A DNA stretch of 47,408 bases from JBDGRJ01 sp042218115 (GCA_042218115.1 JBDGRJ010000013.1:1-47408); one strand, 5' to 3'. Shown: positions 1-8,324, numbered from the stretch's first letter. Notes: generated by a model from the letters alone, not told the origin. A program made the numbers and translations.

Positions 1-96
1 ACAATTATGAGATAATTTATTTGATAAAGAAAAAGAGCTGGTACCCTAGCGGTCGCCGACTCTTTTTCATTTTTAAAAATATTGGTATAATATCTC

Positions 97-188
97 TGAA
101 ATGGTCGCAAGACTCCGAGACTCTCTATAGAGAGATCGTCTTAGGTCGGAAGTCCGATCGGCAAGCCCTTAACGGGGCTTGTTTTTTT
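97..188 (+). ncRNA. Putative small RNA, about 90 nt
   Basis: A good -10 (TATAAT, 86-91) with a weak -35 is followed by a 14-bp palindrome (121-134), a second short hairpin (146-150 with 153-157) and an intrinsic terminator at 162-188. The only reading frame with an ATG (102) is nine codons long and lacks a Shine-Dalgarno, so an RNA product is more likely than a peptide. The stretch around the -10 resembles the promoter at 11480-11508 (both contain TAAAAATATTGGT). The unit could instead be the 3' end of a transcript entering from outside the window. Identity unknown. Confidence 0.4.
162..188 (+). terminator. Intrinsic terminator, plus strand
   Basis: A 7-bp stem (CAAGCCC, 162-168, with GGGCTTG, 175-181) and a 6-nt loop are followed at once by seven T. 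It ends the plus-strand unit and faces the minus-strand terminator at 205-253. Confidence 0.75.
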
Positions 189-204
189 ATTGGCTGCTGA
201 AAAT

Positions 205-253
205 AAAAAAACCGGACCTCGTGCACAGTCCAGTTCTGCACACGAGAGTCCGG
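205..253 (-). terminator. Strong intrinsic terminator, minus strand
   Basis: A long hairpin pairs 212-223 with 241-253 (one bulge at 247) and extends through 226-228/236-238. On the minus strand it is followed by seven U (A-run 205-211). It terminates the minus-strand RNA unit starting near 476. Confidence 0.8.
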
Positions 254-387
254 AGCTAGAGTCAGGAAGCAGCGGAAGGCGCCGGTGCGGCAGGAGCCGC
301 GAGAAAGGAAGCCACTGCTTCCAACTAAAGAACGAAAGGGGTCTTTTATTACCCCTAGCGACATACTCGCCCTACCACCCTGGGTAG

Positions 388-397
388 NNNNNNNNNN
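388..397. other. Assembly gap (10 N)
   Basis: Ten N within the putative structured RNA. The gap length is probably nominal, and the hairpin-rich context may be why the assembly broke here. Confidence 0.95.
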
Positions 398-482
398 TTT
401 TCGCCAGCCTCTCGGCTCAGTAGCCGCCCGCCTCAGTAGCCTGTCGCCAGGGGCTACCTACTACCAAGCAACTGTAGAGGCA

Positions 483-511
483 AGTATACATGAATGATAT
501 AAAAAAGTCAA
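483..511 (-). promoter_or_regulatory. Sigma70-type promoter of the hairpin RNA
   Basis: On the minus strand TTGACT (506-511), a 17-bp spacer and TATACT (483-488). This is close to consensus and predicts a start near 476. Confidence 0.7.
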
Positions 512-555
512 TCTTTTTGCTAAAGTCTGGTAAAAATGTTTTTGCTTTTTTAAGT

Positions 556-1545
556 CTAAATTCTCTCAGCCAAGTAAAAAAGACTATCGCCCTCATACCT
601 AATCTTACTTTGATTTCTAGGAAACAGAAGGGTTCCGTCTGTCGGGGCTGTGACTTCTTTGTTTAGATCGGTATATCTACCTATCGTCTGCCCTTTCTCT
701 ACCTGCTTCCAGTTTTGGTCCATGCCATCTTCATAGACAAAATTTACACTTTCAGCCAGTTTACAGAGAATTAGTCGGTAAACTTCTGAAGGTTGGCTGT
801 AAGATAAGTTTGGGTCTACTTTTTTATCCGCTAAAAACCTTTTGTTTATTGACCCCACCTCAGTTAACATTCTCAACAAAGATTCAAACACCTCCTGAAC
901 CTTAGACATATCCTGAAAGTGACCACTTTCATAGCAGATAGCTGTACCGCCTTCCTCGTCCGCCCAGCTGCTGCCGCCAAACTCATCTACAAAATAATCA
1001 GTAGTACCCAGCACAGAGCTGTCAAAGGGTCGACTCAATACCGGCGGATCAGACGGGTCGGTGAGTACGTTCTCTATTGGTGCTAAGCTATACAACCTTC
1101 TGTGTTGTTCGCTGTCTTCTCTAAAGCAGATAAAAGGCTGAGACGGGTTGGAGGTGGAGTGTAGATCAAATAGATAATCAGTCCGGGACAACAGTGGGGT
1201 TAGCTCTCGAGCTCGCTGGTAATCATAATGATTATATCTATCCTTGTTTTGTAGGTGTTTGGGGATAAAACACCGATTCAGATCACGATCCCCGACCCCT
1301 CTGGTGTCTTGCTGGACAGCTTTAGGGTTGCCAAGACCCAGATACAAACTACCGGAGATGTTGCGCCTGTAAGATCTCACTTCTGGAGTATCGATTGGTA
1401 TGTCGAGTTCGAATAAATCATAAAATCGCTTTAGAATCTCCAACCCTATCTTCTCATCACCATGGACCCCGCCCAAGATTACTACATTGGGACCACAGCT
1501 CCCCGAGATTTTAGTGAAATGTGAAGGTATTTGTTTGTTGTTCAT
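556..1545 (-). CDS. Succinylglutamate desuccinylase/aspartoacylase-type zinc hydrolase
   Basis: 329 aa, about the usual length of the AstE/AspA branch of the M14 zinc carboxypeptidase superfamily, which cleaves N-acyl amino acids. Zinc-site motifs are visible: GGVHGDE with H28 and E31, DLNR (88-91) with the substrate-binding Arg, and FDLHSTSN with H129. No signal peptide, so probably cytoplasmic. The true substrate cannot be read from sequence. It lies downstream of the TrpR-like gene on the same strand, and the leader between them carries an intrinsic terminator only 19 nt before the ATG, so expression probably depends on readthrough. No arginine-catabolism genes are nearby, so the name astE would be over-specific. 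Confidence 0.8.
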   Translation of the reverse strand: MNNKQIPSHFTKISGSCGPNVVILGGVHGDEKIGLEILKRFYDLFELDIPIDTPEVRSYRRNISGSLYLGLGNPKAVQQDTRGVGDRDLNRCFIPKHLQNKDRYNHYDYQRARELTPLLSRTDYLFDLHSTSNPSQPFICFREDSEQHRRLYSLAPIENVLTDPSDPPVLSRPFDSSVLGTTDYFVDEFGGSSWADEEGGTAICYESGHFQDMSKVQEVFESLLRMLTEVGSINKRFLADKKVDPNLSYSQPSEVYRLILCKLAESVNFVYEDGMDQNWKQVEKGQTIGRYTDLNKEVTAPTDGTLLFPRNQSKIRYEGDSLFYLAERI

Positions 1546-1563
1546 AAAACTTCAGTACCCAAA

Positions 1564-1632
1564 CAAAAAATCCTCCCGTAAAGCCCGGGAGGATAGCAGG
1601 CCCAGACTTTACAGCAAACTACTGTAAAGCCC
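1564..1632 (-). promoter_or_regulatory. Attenuator-like leader with tandem hairpins
   Basis: On the minus strand an 8-bp hairpin (1607-1614/1622-1629) is followed by an 8-bp GC-rich hairpin (1571-1578/1586-1593) and a T-run (1565-1570). The nonamer GGGCTTTAC (minus strand) occurs in both hairpins (1624-1632 and 1578-1586), so the 3' arm of the first could pair with the loop of the second. Only 19 nt separate the T-run from the next ATG, leaving no room for a promoter. The structure is either a regulated terminator for the hydrolase or a leaky terminator of the TrpR-like gene. Confidence 0.55.
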
Positions 1633-1677
1633 AGTGCCAAAATGAGTGGAAACTATTGTGATTGTTTTTGTTTGTAT

Positions 1678-1941
1678 TCATGGTAGTAGGTTTTTTAATT
1701 TATCTCCGTACTGCTGTAGCTCTTTTGAACCTCTGGTAACTGTAGTTAGGCTTACTCCGAGCCTCTCGCTTACCTCTCTTTGTGTCATACCATCTTCAAG
1801 TAAACTTAAGATCTGAACTCTTTTTGTAAACTCTTCTTGTTCCTGATCTGTAAGCAGTACCTTAAGAGCCAGATCAAGATTATCCTCTTCTAGAGCTCGC
1901 TGCAAAAAAGACGATAATTTTTGGTTGTTATGTTTAGACAT
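1678..1941 (-). CDS. TrpR-like helix-turn-helix repressor
   Basis: 87 aa, all-helical, similar to the TrpR/YerC-YecD family. The core reads as the TrpR pattern: a helix with RVQILSLL, a turn-helix MTQREVSERLGVS, and a recognition helix TTVTRGSKEL that parallels ATITRGSNSL of E. coli TrpR. Slightly short at the N terminus compared with TrpR. It probably binds DNA as a dimer, but whether tryptophan is the ligand is not shown: no trp genes are in the window. A promoter with a partial dyad overlapping the -10 (1953-1970) suggests autoregulation. It likely shares a transcript with the downstream hydrolase. Confidence 0.75.
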   Translation of the reverse strand: MSKHNNQKLSSFLQRALEEDNLDLALKVLLTDQEQEEFTKRVQILSLLEDGMTQREVSERLGVSLTTVTRGSKELQQYGDKLKNLLP

Positions 1942-1952
1942 ATTATATTAGT

Positions 1953-1989
1953 GTAATAATACAGTATAACATTAAGTCTATGCTGTCAA
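1953..1989 (-). promoter_or_regulatory. Promoter and possible operator of the TrpR-like gene
   Basis: On the minus strand TTGACA (1984-1989), a 15-bp spacer and TATACT (1963-1968). The 18 bp at 1953-1970 are an imperfect dyad (12 of 18 positions symmetric) covering the -10, the kind of place where an autoregulator binds. The short spacer is sub-optimal. Confidence 0.45.
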
Positions 1990-2035
1990 ACGGGGATTGA
2001 AGTTAAAGTTTATTTTTCGCCTTTCTCTGGTCCAA

Positions 2036-4387
2036 TTAGTTTAGTTGAGCTATATTTCTAAGCTTGTAGTTATTCTCTGCTGCAAACTGCTTTAGCTCCC
2101 TAAAGGAGCTGAATCTTCGCTTACCTAGGTCCTGTTTTAGGTATACAGCGGAAGAACCTTTCTTTTTATAGATCAGACCTGAAATGATATCTTGATTGCT
2201 CTCCAGTAAGACCTTGATTTGATTGTCTGATTTTAGCTGCGACATCAGCTTGGGGTGGATATCGATTATATCGGAAGGCTCAAAACCTTGGTTTTTAAGG
2301 GCCTGTAAACTATTAAACCGATACATACCCTTTTGCATCAACAGATATACCTCAGAGGTAAACGGGGTGGTTATCAAACTCTGCATCTTAATGTCAGCTT
2401 TTGGTCCTCTGGGAGCAAATCCGAAGCTATCTACCTGGTCCAGCCTAGATTTTGTTATTGTCTGCACCGGATCCCAGGAGTCAAAATACTCAAAGTAGAT
2501 CTCCGCTCTTTTAATAGGCATAATACGACAGCTCTCGTCTGTGTCCGGAGTGGCTTTTGTATCTTCTGTTACCAGATAGACTGCCGATGACCCCTTTCTC
2601 TTGTAAGGCTGACCGGTATCCAGTGGACAAGACTCAGAGCTGGATTGGCTCAAGTTTGAACCTCGGTTGGACGGGCTGGTCTGATCATCATTGCTTTGGT
2701 TAGATATTTGCCCAAACTTCTGTTCACACATAGGCAGCAGCTGACTGAGATAAGAAGAGAAGTAACTTTGTTTGGGAACAAAATTCAGTGATGGAGACTG
2801 CTCCAGCTGCTTTTTACTCTTACCTTGAGACACCATCCTCTCCACTGCTTTTATCTGCTTGGTAAACTCTTTTTTCTTTAGCTTACAAACAGATTTATTC
2901 ACTTTCATAGTCTCACACTTGCCGAGGTAATAATCCTTATCGAAGGTCTCCGCCCAGCACTTATTGTAGTAAGTAACACCATCTTCCCCACAGACAGGCT
3001 TATACTTCATACACTCCGTGCCGGCTTTAAAATCTCCTTCATCGCCGCTGCAAACCTTATCTTTTACTTTGTTTAATTTATTATCTGCCTGTTTGCCTTT
3101 GTTTTTTCTCAGCTTATCTATCATCTCTACCAACTTCTCAGCGATACACATATTACGCTCACTACCCTTGTTTCCGTCCACACTCACACAAAGCGGATCT
3201 TTTTTAAAGCTGCAAATCCGATCTTTGTTTTTCAGTAAAACAAGCTCCATATTCTGATTATCAACCAATACTATATCTCTGGTTTTATTTGAATCTATAT
3301 CACTGACCGCAAAGTCCGTGAAGTTGCGCATCTTGTCTTGATAAATTCGCGTCTTGGCTAGATCTTTCTTATAACCGCTAAAAGGAACCGTCTTATAGAT
3401 CGCCGAGCCGGATCGGTTCAGAAATATTGCCTCTTCTCTTTGTTGATCGCTCGACATAATAGAGCTCAGCCTAGCAAAACGGTCAAAATTAAGCCATTTG
3501 ACCTCTTGAGGGCTGCCCAGCGGATAATTAGTCGTAGTAGTATTAACCTCAATTCGATCTACATTCTCTCCAACAACGTGGGAAGTTCCATAGGTGAAAT
3601 TCTCACTATTCGCTCTATCAAAAAAGATCATATCATCTATCTTCTCTATCTTGTTTAGCTCATTTGCTTTAAACTCCTTGCTAAAGTCCGGCTGGTATTT
3701 ATTATCTTTTACCCCCTTCAGATAACTAACTTTACTCGGATTGGCCGAGTGAACTACTAAATCCAACCTCAAATTATCATCATAGTCTAAAAACAATACC
3801 TCCTTTATATTTCCTCCAATCTGAAAAGTGTCGGATTCTACTCCGTCAGATTCTATGATATGCACTTTATTACTGCTAGCTACCGCAAACTCTGCCCTTT
3901 TATCAATCTCTATATCTCCGGATCTAATTATATTTAACTTTGAGTCAGCGGTGAATATACGGGTCGGTTGCCGTCGGAACACATCAGCCTGACCAGGTGT
4001 ACTCTCCAGCTTATATACTTGATTTCCGGCAGTAAATACAATATCCTTGACTAAATCATTATTTACATCGGCTATAGTAAAATCTGTAACACTCTTGTCA
4101 TCTATAATAGTCTCCAGGGTGCCCAAACCACCGGATTTATTTGAGCTTAAACTTAATGTTCCGTCTTCACCCAAGATCACAAAATCATTTCTGCCGTCAT
4201 CGTCAAAGTCGCCTTTTTCCAATTTAGTGGCCTTCTCCCCAAGATCTAAGGTTTGAGCTTCACTTAGCTCTGATTGCACAAAGTGGCTGTAGTCGGTCTC
4301 CTCGGCAGAAGCTATGTTAGGCAAAAGAAGTATAGCGGCGATTAAGAAGGTAAGTAATTTAAGTGAGTGTTTTAAATCTTTAAGCAT
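2036..4387 (-). CDS. Secreted FG-GAP/VCBS-type protein with Kazal-like domain
   Basis: 783 aa. Signal peptide (residues 1-28, ending IASA). Residues about 50-390 contain FG-GAP/VCBS-like repeats with acidic calcium-loop motifs such as DFDDDGRNDFV, ADVNNDLVKDIV and DIDSNKTRDIV, as in beta-propeller surface proteins. Residues about 446-491 match a Kazal-type inhibitor fold (spaced cysteines, PVCGEDGVTYYNKC). A low-complexity linker (560-585) leads to a C-terminal module (590-783) with repeated GSSAVYL and FRELK/FNSLQ units, shared with the neighbouring 1211-aa protein. Probably displayed or released at the cell surface; adhesion or protease inhibition are possible roles. No sorting signal recognised. 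No Shine-Dalgarno at the ATG. Confidence 0.75.
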   Translation of the reverse strand: MLKDLKHSLKLLTFLIAAILLLPNIASAEETDYSHFVQSELSEAQTLDLGEKATKLEKGDFDDDGRNDFVILGEDGTLSLSSNKSGGLGTLETIIDDKSVTDFTIADVNNDLVKDIVFTAGNQVYKLESTPGQADVFRRQPTRIFTADSKLNIIRSGDIEIDKRAEFAVASSNKVHIIESDGVESDTFQIGGNIKEVLFLDYDDNLRLDLVVHSANPSKVSYLKGVKDNKYQPDFSKEFKANELNKIEKIDDMIFFDRANSENFTYGTSHVVGENVDRIEVNTTTTNYPLGSPQEVKWLNFDRFARLSSIMSSDQQREEAIFLNRSGSAIYKTVPFSGYKKDLAKTRIYQDKMRNFTDFAVSDIDSNKTRDIVLVDNQNMELVLLKNKDRICSFKKDPLCVSVDGNKGSERNMCIAEKLVEMIDKLRKNKGKQADNKLNKVKDKVCSGDEGDFKAGTECMKYKPVCGEDGVTYYNKCWAETFDKDYYLGKCETMKVNKSVCKLKKKEFTKQIKAVERMVSQGKSKKQLEQSPSLNFVPKQSYFSSYLSQLLPMCEQKFGQISNQSNDDQTSPSNRGSNLSQSSSESCPLDTGQPYKRKGSSAVYLVTEDTKATPDTDESCRIMPIKRAEIYFEYFDSWDPVQTITKSRLDQVDSFGFAPRGPKADIKMQSLITTPFTSEVYLLMQKGMYRFNSLQALKNQGFEPSDIIDIHPKLMSQLKSDNQIKVLLESNQDIISGLIYKKKGSSAVYLKQDLGKRRFSSFRELKQFAAENNYKLRNIAQLN

Positions 4388-4442
4388 ATTAGGGAAAATA
4401 TGAAATTAAGCTATTAATTATTAAAACATATTTGCAAAGAGT

Positions 4443-4473
4443 AATAAAACAGACCCACCAATAGGCGGGCCTG
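4443..4473 (-). terminator. Intrinsic terminator of the 1211-aa gene
   Basis: A hairpin at 4450-4473 with a 4-nt loop; on the minus strand its two mismatched positions become G-U pairs, giving a 10-bp stem followed by a U-rich tract. It lies just past the stop at 4498. Confidence 0.65.
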
Positions 4474-4497
4474 TTAAACTAAGATGGAGGGGTTTAT

Positions 4498-7400
4498 TTA
4501 ACTGTTGTTTAGTTCGTCAATTGTGATTGGTTGTCCTGTTTTATAAGTCTCACTTTTATCTATTTCTACTATACGATCAAAGCGATAGCCTAGAGCTTCA
4601 AATACCCTCTCATCTTTGATATGTCTTTTTGTTAAGTTTCCAAATGCACCTTCTTCTATTCTATATACCTTATTACTATCCTGATAGGTTACTAGACTTC
4701 CAGGAGGATGGTGATCCGTGTAATCTATTTCACCCTTACTTTTGTACTGCTGCAGCAACTTAGGAGATATATCCTGAATCCAACTCCACTTGTAGCCTAA
4801 CTTTTTAAACACTGTTTGGTTGTTAATCCAGTATTTATTGTTTCCAAGTAGAAGATACACTCTATCATCAGAAGGAATCTTGACTAATGCTCCACCTTTA
4901 GGGTTCCAATTCGGTCCCCAAGGAAGAAAGCCAGCTATATCATCCAAACACTTGTTTAGAGAGGATCTGTTCGTTGTTTTGACTCTATCCCAAGAATCGA
5001 AGTATGTGAAGTAAACCTCGGATGACTGGACTGGGCGTTTAGTACCTCGCTCAGTAATTACCCAGACCGTATTTGTTCCTTCTGTAGTGTATGGTTCTCC
5101 TGATTTAAGGGGACAACTACTATTAACATCTTTAGCTTGGTTTTCTTTATCAGGGTTAGAAACAGATGTCTTATCTTCATCTTTTTCATTCATGTTTTCT
5201 GCACCTGATGAATTTTTACCTCTCTTTACATCTCTAGGATCACCAGAGTCGTTGCTCTTATCGAACGAATCAGTACAGAAGTTATCTCTATATGGCTGTT
5301 GAATTATATATCCACCGTTCTCCTTTACCCGTGCTGCGGCTTGGTCTGGGTTGCTAAGCTTATATTTACCACTGTCAGTAACTGCACAGAAAGGTTTATA
5401 TTTTCTATTGTCTTTAGAACTATAGGTCCAGTAACATTGGTCATATTCCAAGGTAGCACTCCAACTGTTGTGATTTAAGTAATAATCCCAAGCTCTTTGC
5501 TCATCGTAAAATTCTTTCTGTTTACCCATCCCATCAGTAATACAATAAACCTTCTCAGGGTCCGGCTGAAAATCATCATCATACATTAAGTAATCTATTT
5601 CTTCACTAACAGAGGTGTCCCCATAGTCAATCGCAACTTCATCAATCAATTTATATCTAGATTTGACACCAAAAAAGTGATCATTTTTATTAGGTTCGAG
5701 CTGTTTTGTAAATGTATCTACTTGATCTCCGCTCTCATAGGAAACTCTTATTTCAGCAGATATACGTTTATCCGAACTATTGCCAAGCATAAATCCTACT
5801 GATTTAGCACTCAATGAGCTTAAAGTCAGAGGTATATTATTGCTGGTTTTTGTAGCTAGACCATCAAGGAATAATGAATAATTTCTGGAATAGGCATTAC
5901 CCCTAGTTGTGATTACAGGTAGACCGTCTGCTTTTATCATGAAACTATAAGCATTCTTGCTTAAATCTGACTTACTTTTCTTCCACCCGGCTTTGCCTAA
6001 CTGCTCAAAGTCAGCTACTTTTGGTCCCATGTTCTCAAGTTCTTGTAGGCTTATCTCAGTCGATTTCTTTTTATTAGTACTACTTTTGTTAGTTTTCTTA
6101 TCATAGTGATAAGGGGTGGTCATTCCACCTGTACAACTCTCTTCCCCTTTTTGGGTATGGTAAATCTGGTTAGTATTACCTCTTTTTACTTGACACAGCT
6201 TATTTTCTTTGCTCGGGAATACCTTGTAAGGAAGAGGGGCGTGAAGCTGTTTTTCAAATTTACTTACATGCCTTTTTGCATTGTTTAGATTACGATAACC
6301 GACAAAGTGAACTAGTTTATCCGGTTCTACATCAAACTGAGCTTCATACCTGCCTGTTTCATTGTTGTATTGTATTTTCTTTCTTTGGTCAAAAGTAGCA
6401 GAAAACTTATCTCCTTGCTGTTTCATTTCGAACATATTCACCCAACCGCTTTTTAATCTTGAGATGTTAGAAGGATCTTCCTTATAGTTGTTAACCCCCA
6501 CTTCAAACTCTACAGAATCTGTACTGACAGATCCTTGTGTCGATTTAGTGATTGTCGCGGGAACAAACAGATTATCTAATTCTTCCCCTAAAGAAGTATT
6601 CCCATAATCTATCTTCACTTGTTTGAACTTTTGGTCGGACTCTATACCCACAAAATGATGTACGCTGGAGAAAATACCCCTCTCTTCAACGGACCCAATA
6701 TTATTACCCTGCTCATCAACCAAAGTTATCTTGGCATCAGTATCGCTACCATTTCCAAGGTTAAACCCAACTTTATTGATCGGTTTTTTGAAAGTTAAAA
6801 CTAAAGGGTTATTTTCACTTCCAGCCGATTTACCATCTGCAAAAATAGACATCTTTCCAGAAGCAGTACCCTTATATTGTCGATTGTAAGAATTAATACT
6901 TATCACTTTTCCTTGAGGGGTAGAGAACTTAACTCCATGAGAGCTCCAATACTGTGTTTCTACATTTAAGTTTGCACTTTCAAAGTCGATTTTAGTAAAG
7001 TCTGCTCCGGAAAAATGACTAGGTTTTAGTTCTTTAATTTTTTTAGATTGTCGCTTTTGCTTTACTTTTATGTAAGCGCCAACAATATCATCCACCTCAG
7101 TCGGTAAGCCTGTAATCTCAGAGTGCCCATTATTATTGCTAGTAATAGCTGCTAAAATCAACTCTTCCCCTTTATATTGGCTTAAATCAACCTCCATGTT
7201 TCCGTGGTGAGCCTGTCCGATCCATTCAGTTTCATATTCTGTACTATTGAGATAATTCTGCAGATCACTAATAACCCTGTCGAGCAAGACCAACTTATTA
7301 TATTTAGGATAGGAACCCGAAGGAGAAATGGCTATCAAACCCAAATTTTGTGATAAATCATGATTCGCTTCTACACTTAAATTAAGTCTATGATCTACTT

Positions 7401-8133
7401 TACCAGCAAACTCTAGCTTGCCGTAACGGTCATCTAGATAGGACTCTTGAACTTTATGAATATGGTCTTCTTTATTAAGATCATCTTTTTGGGTGCTTAA
7501 ACTCAGTTCTAAATCTATTTGATTTGGTGAAGGGTTGTTTTTATCTTTCTTTACAGCTCTAAATTGGAGATTATCTATCTCTTCAGTGATAAGAGTATTA
7601 CCATAATCAATTTTTACTTTCTTTACAGGTTTATCTGACCTAATCCCGACAAAATGAGTCGGGCTGGAGGTGATATTACTTTCCGAAAGAGTATCAATCA
7701 CACCCCCGGATCTATCAATCAAAGTAATATCAGCAGTCTCCACCTCTCCACCGCCCAGATTAAAACCTATTTTATCGGCTGGTTGTCTAAAGGTAATAAC
7801 TAATGGTCTATCTTCACTTGTAATAGGGTGACTATTATCCGCTGAAATAGAATATTTACCGGAAGCAGTGCCCACATATTGACGGTTATAGGGGTTAATT
7901 CTGATTACTTGTCCTTGGGGAGTAGAAAACTTAACCCCATGAGAATCCCAATACTGGCTATCTACAGTTAAGTTGGCATCCTCAAAGTCTAAAAAAGTCT
8001 CTGATCCGTCAAATGAGGACCAGTTTATTCTTTCTACGGCACTTCTATCATTTGCAAAAGTAAGTATAGGCACCACAACAAATGATATAAGGGAAATTAA
8101 TAGTGAGTACTTAACTTTTGTTAAAATTTCCAT
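4498..8133 (-). CDS. Giant secreted repeat protein, 1211 aa
   Basis: Signal peptide (about residues 1-28). Two closely similar modules at about 47-192 and 381-524 share QYW.SHGVKFSTPQG, YNRQY.GTASGK, GFNLG, HFVGI.SD and KIDYGNT...EE, and a diverged third lies near 695-850 (GFMLGNSSD, HFFGVKS, IDYGDTSVSEEIDYL). The pattern resembles the beta-sandwich modules of PEP-CTERM-type exoproteins, possibly carbohydrate-binding. The C-terminal about 200 residues, from CPLKSGEPYTTEG on, are homologous to the C terminus of the 783-aa protein, with VYLLLGNNKYWINN and KVYRIEEG units. Between them is a Lys/Ser-rich linker. The protein is a probable surface structure or matrix component; no enzymatic motif was recognised. 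Confidence 0.75.
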   Translation of the reverse strand: MEILTKVKYSLLISLISFVVVPILTFANDRSAVERINWSSFDGSETFLDFEDANLTVDSQYWDSHGVKFSTPQGQVIRINPYNRQYVGTASGKYSISADNSHPITSEDRPLVITFRQPADKIGFNLGGGEVETADITLIDRSGGVIDTLSESNITSSPTHFVGIRSDKPVKKVKIDYGNTLITEEIDNLQFRAVKKDKNNPSPNQIDLELSLSTQKDDLNKEDHIHKVQESYLDDRYGKLEFAGKVDHRLNLSVEANHDLSQNLGLIAISPSGSYPKYNKLVLLDRVISDLQNYLNSTEYETEWIGQAHHGNMEVDLSQYKGEELILAAITSNNNGHSEITGLPTEVDDIVGAYIKVKQKRQSKKIKELKPSHFSGADFTKIDFESANLNVETQYWSSHGVKFSTPQGKVISINSYNRQYKGTASGKMSIFADGKSAGSENNPLVLTFKKPINKVGFNLGNGSDTDAKITLVDEQGNNIGSVEERGIFSSVHHFVGIESDQKFKQVKIDYGNTSLGEELDNLFVPATITKSTQGSVSTDSVEFEVGVNNYKEDPSNISRLKSGWVNMFEMKQQGDKFSATFDQRKKIQYNNETGRYEAQFDVEPDKLVHFVGYRNLNNAKRHVSKFEKQLHAPLPYKVFPSKENKLCQVKRGNTNQIYHTQKGEESCTGGMTTPYHYDKKTNKSSTNKKKSTEISLQELENMGPKVADFEQLGKAGWKKSKSDLSKNAYSFMIKADGLPVITTRGNAYSRNYSLFLDGLATKTSNNIPLTLSSLSAKSVGFMLGNSSDKRISAEIRVSYESGDQVDTFTKQLEPNKNDHFFGVKSRYKLIDEVAIDYGDTSVSEEIDYLMYDDDFQPDPEKVYCITDGMGKQKEFYDEQRAWDYYLNHNSWSATLEYDQCYWTYSSKDNRKYKPFCAVTDSGKYKLSNPDQAAARVKENGGYIIQQPYRDNFCTDSFDKSNDSGDPRDVKRGKNSSGAENMNEKDEDKTSVSNPDKENQAKDVNSSCPLKSGEPYTTEGTNTVWVITERGTKRPVQSSEVYFTYFDSWDRVKTTNRSSLNKCLDDIAGFLPWGPNWNPKGGALVKIPSDDRVYLLLGNNKYWINNQTVFKKLGYKWSWIQDISPKLLQQYKSKGEIDYTDHHPPGSLVTYQDSNKVYRIEEGAFGNLTKRHIKDERVFEALGYRFDRIVEIDKSETYKTGQPITIDELNNS

Positions 8134-8324
8134 ATTTTAAAATTAAAATTTAATTTCAAGTAAGCATAACATGATTCTTACTATTTGTAAAGTAAGCTTG
8201 GATTGAGGTGAGGTGAGAAAAACAAAAAATCACATTGATGCCACCTTAGATATTTACACACTTTATAATCTAAACTCCATATAAATAGTCTAGCCTTAAA
8301 TTATTAGAGCAATTTTGACAAAAT

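Larger units (their letters stand above)
205..476 (-). ncRNA. Putative structured RNA, a string of hairpins
   Basis: A consensus promoter (483-511) and a strong terminator (205-253) bound about 270 nt with no convincing reading frame. Perfect short stems follow one another: 436-441/452-457, 413-417/422-426, 372-376/383-387, 337-342/351-356, 307-312/317-322, 287-291/296-300, then the terminator. The 10-N gap (388-397) lies inside, so the true length is uncertain. I looked for RNase P RNA, tmRNA (T-arm, alanine-ended tag) and SRP RNA signatures on both strands and found none. The run is visibly more G+C-rich than neighbouring genes. It may be a family-specific regulatory RNA, or a very divergent housekeeping RNA. 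Confidence 0.5.

Noticed and set aside
125..364. A 79-aa minus-strand reading frame across the hairpin RNA terminator
   Set aside because: It runs through a strong intrinsic terminator and a row of hairpins, and has no ribosome site.
205..476. RNase P RNA, tmRNA or SRP RNA
   Set aside because: The conserved RNase P boxes, tmRNA T-arm and Ala-ended tag, and the SRP tetraloop motif are not found on either strand. A frame reading LAAPAPAPSAAS looked tag-like but lacks the tmRNA context.
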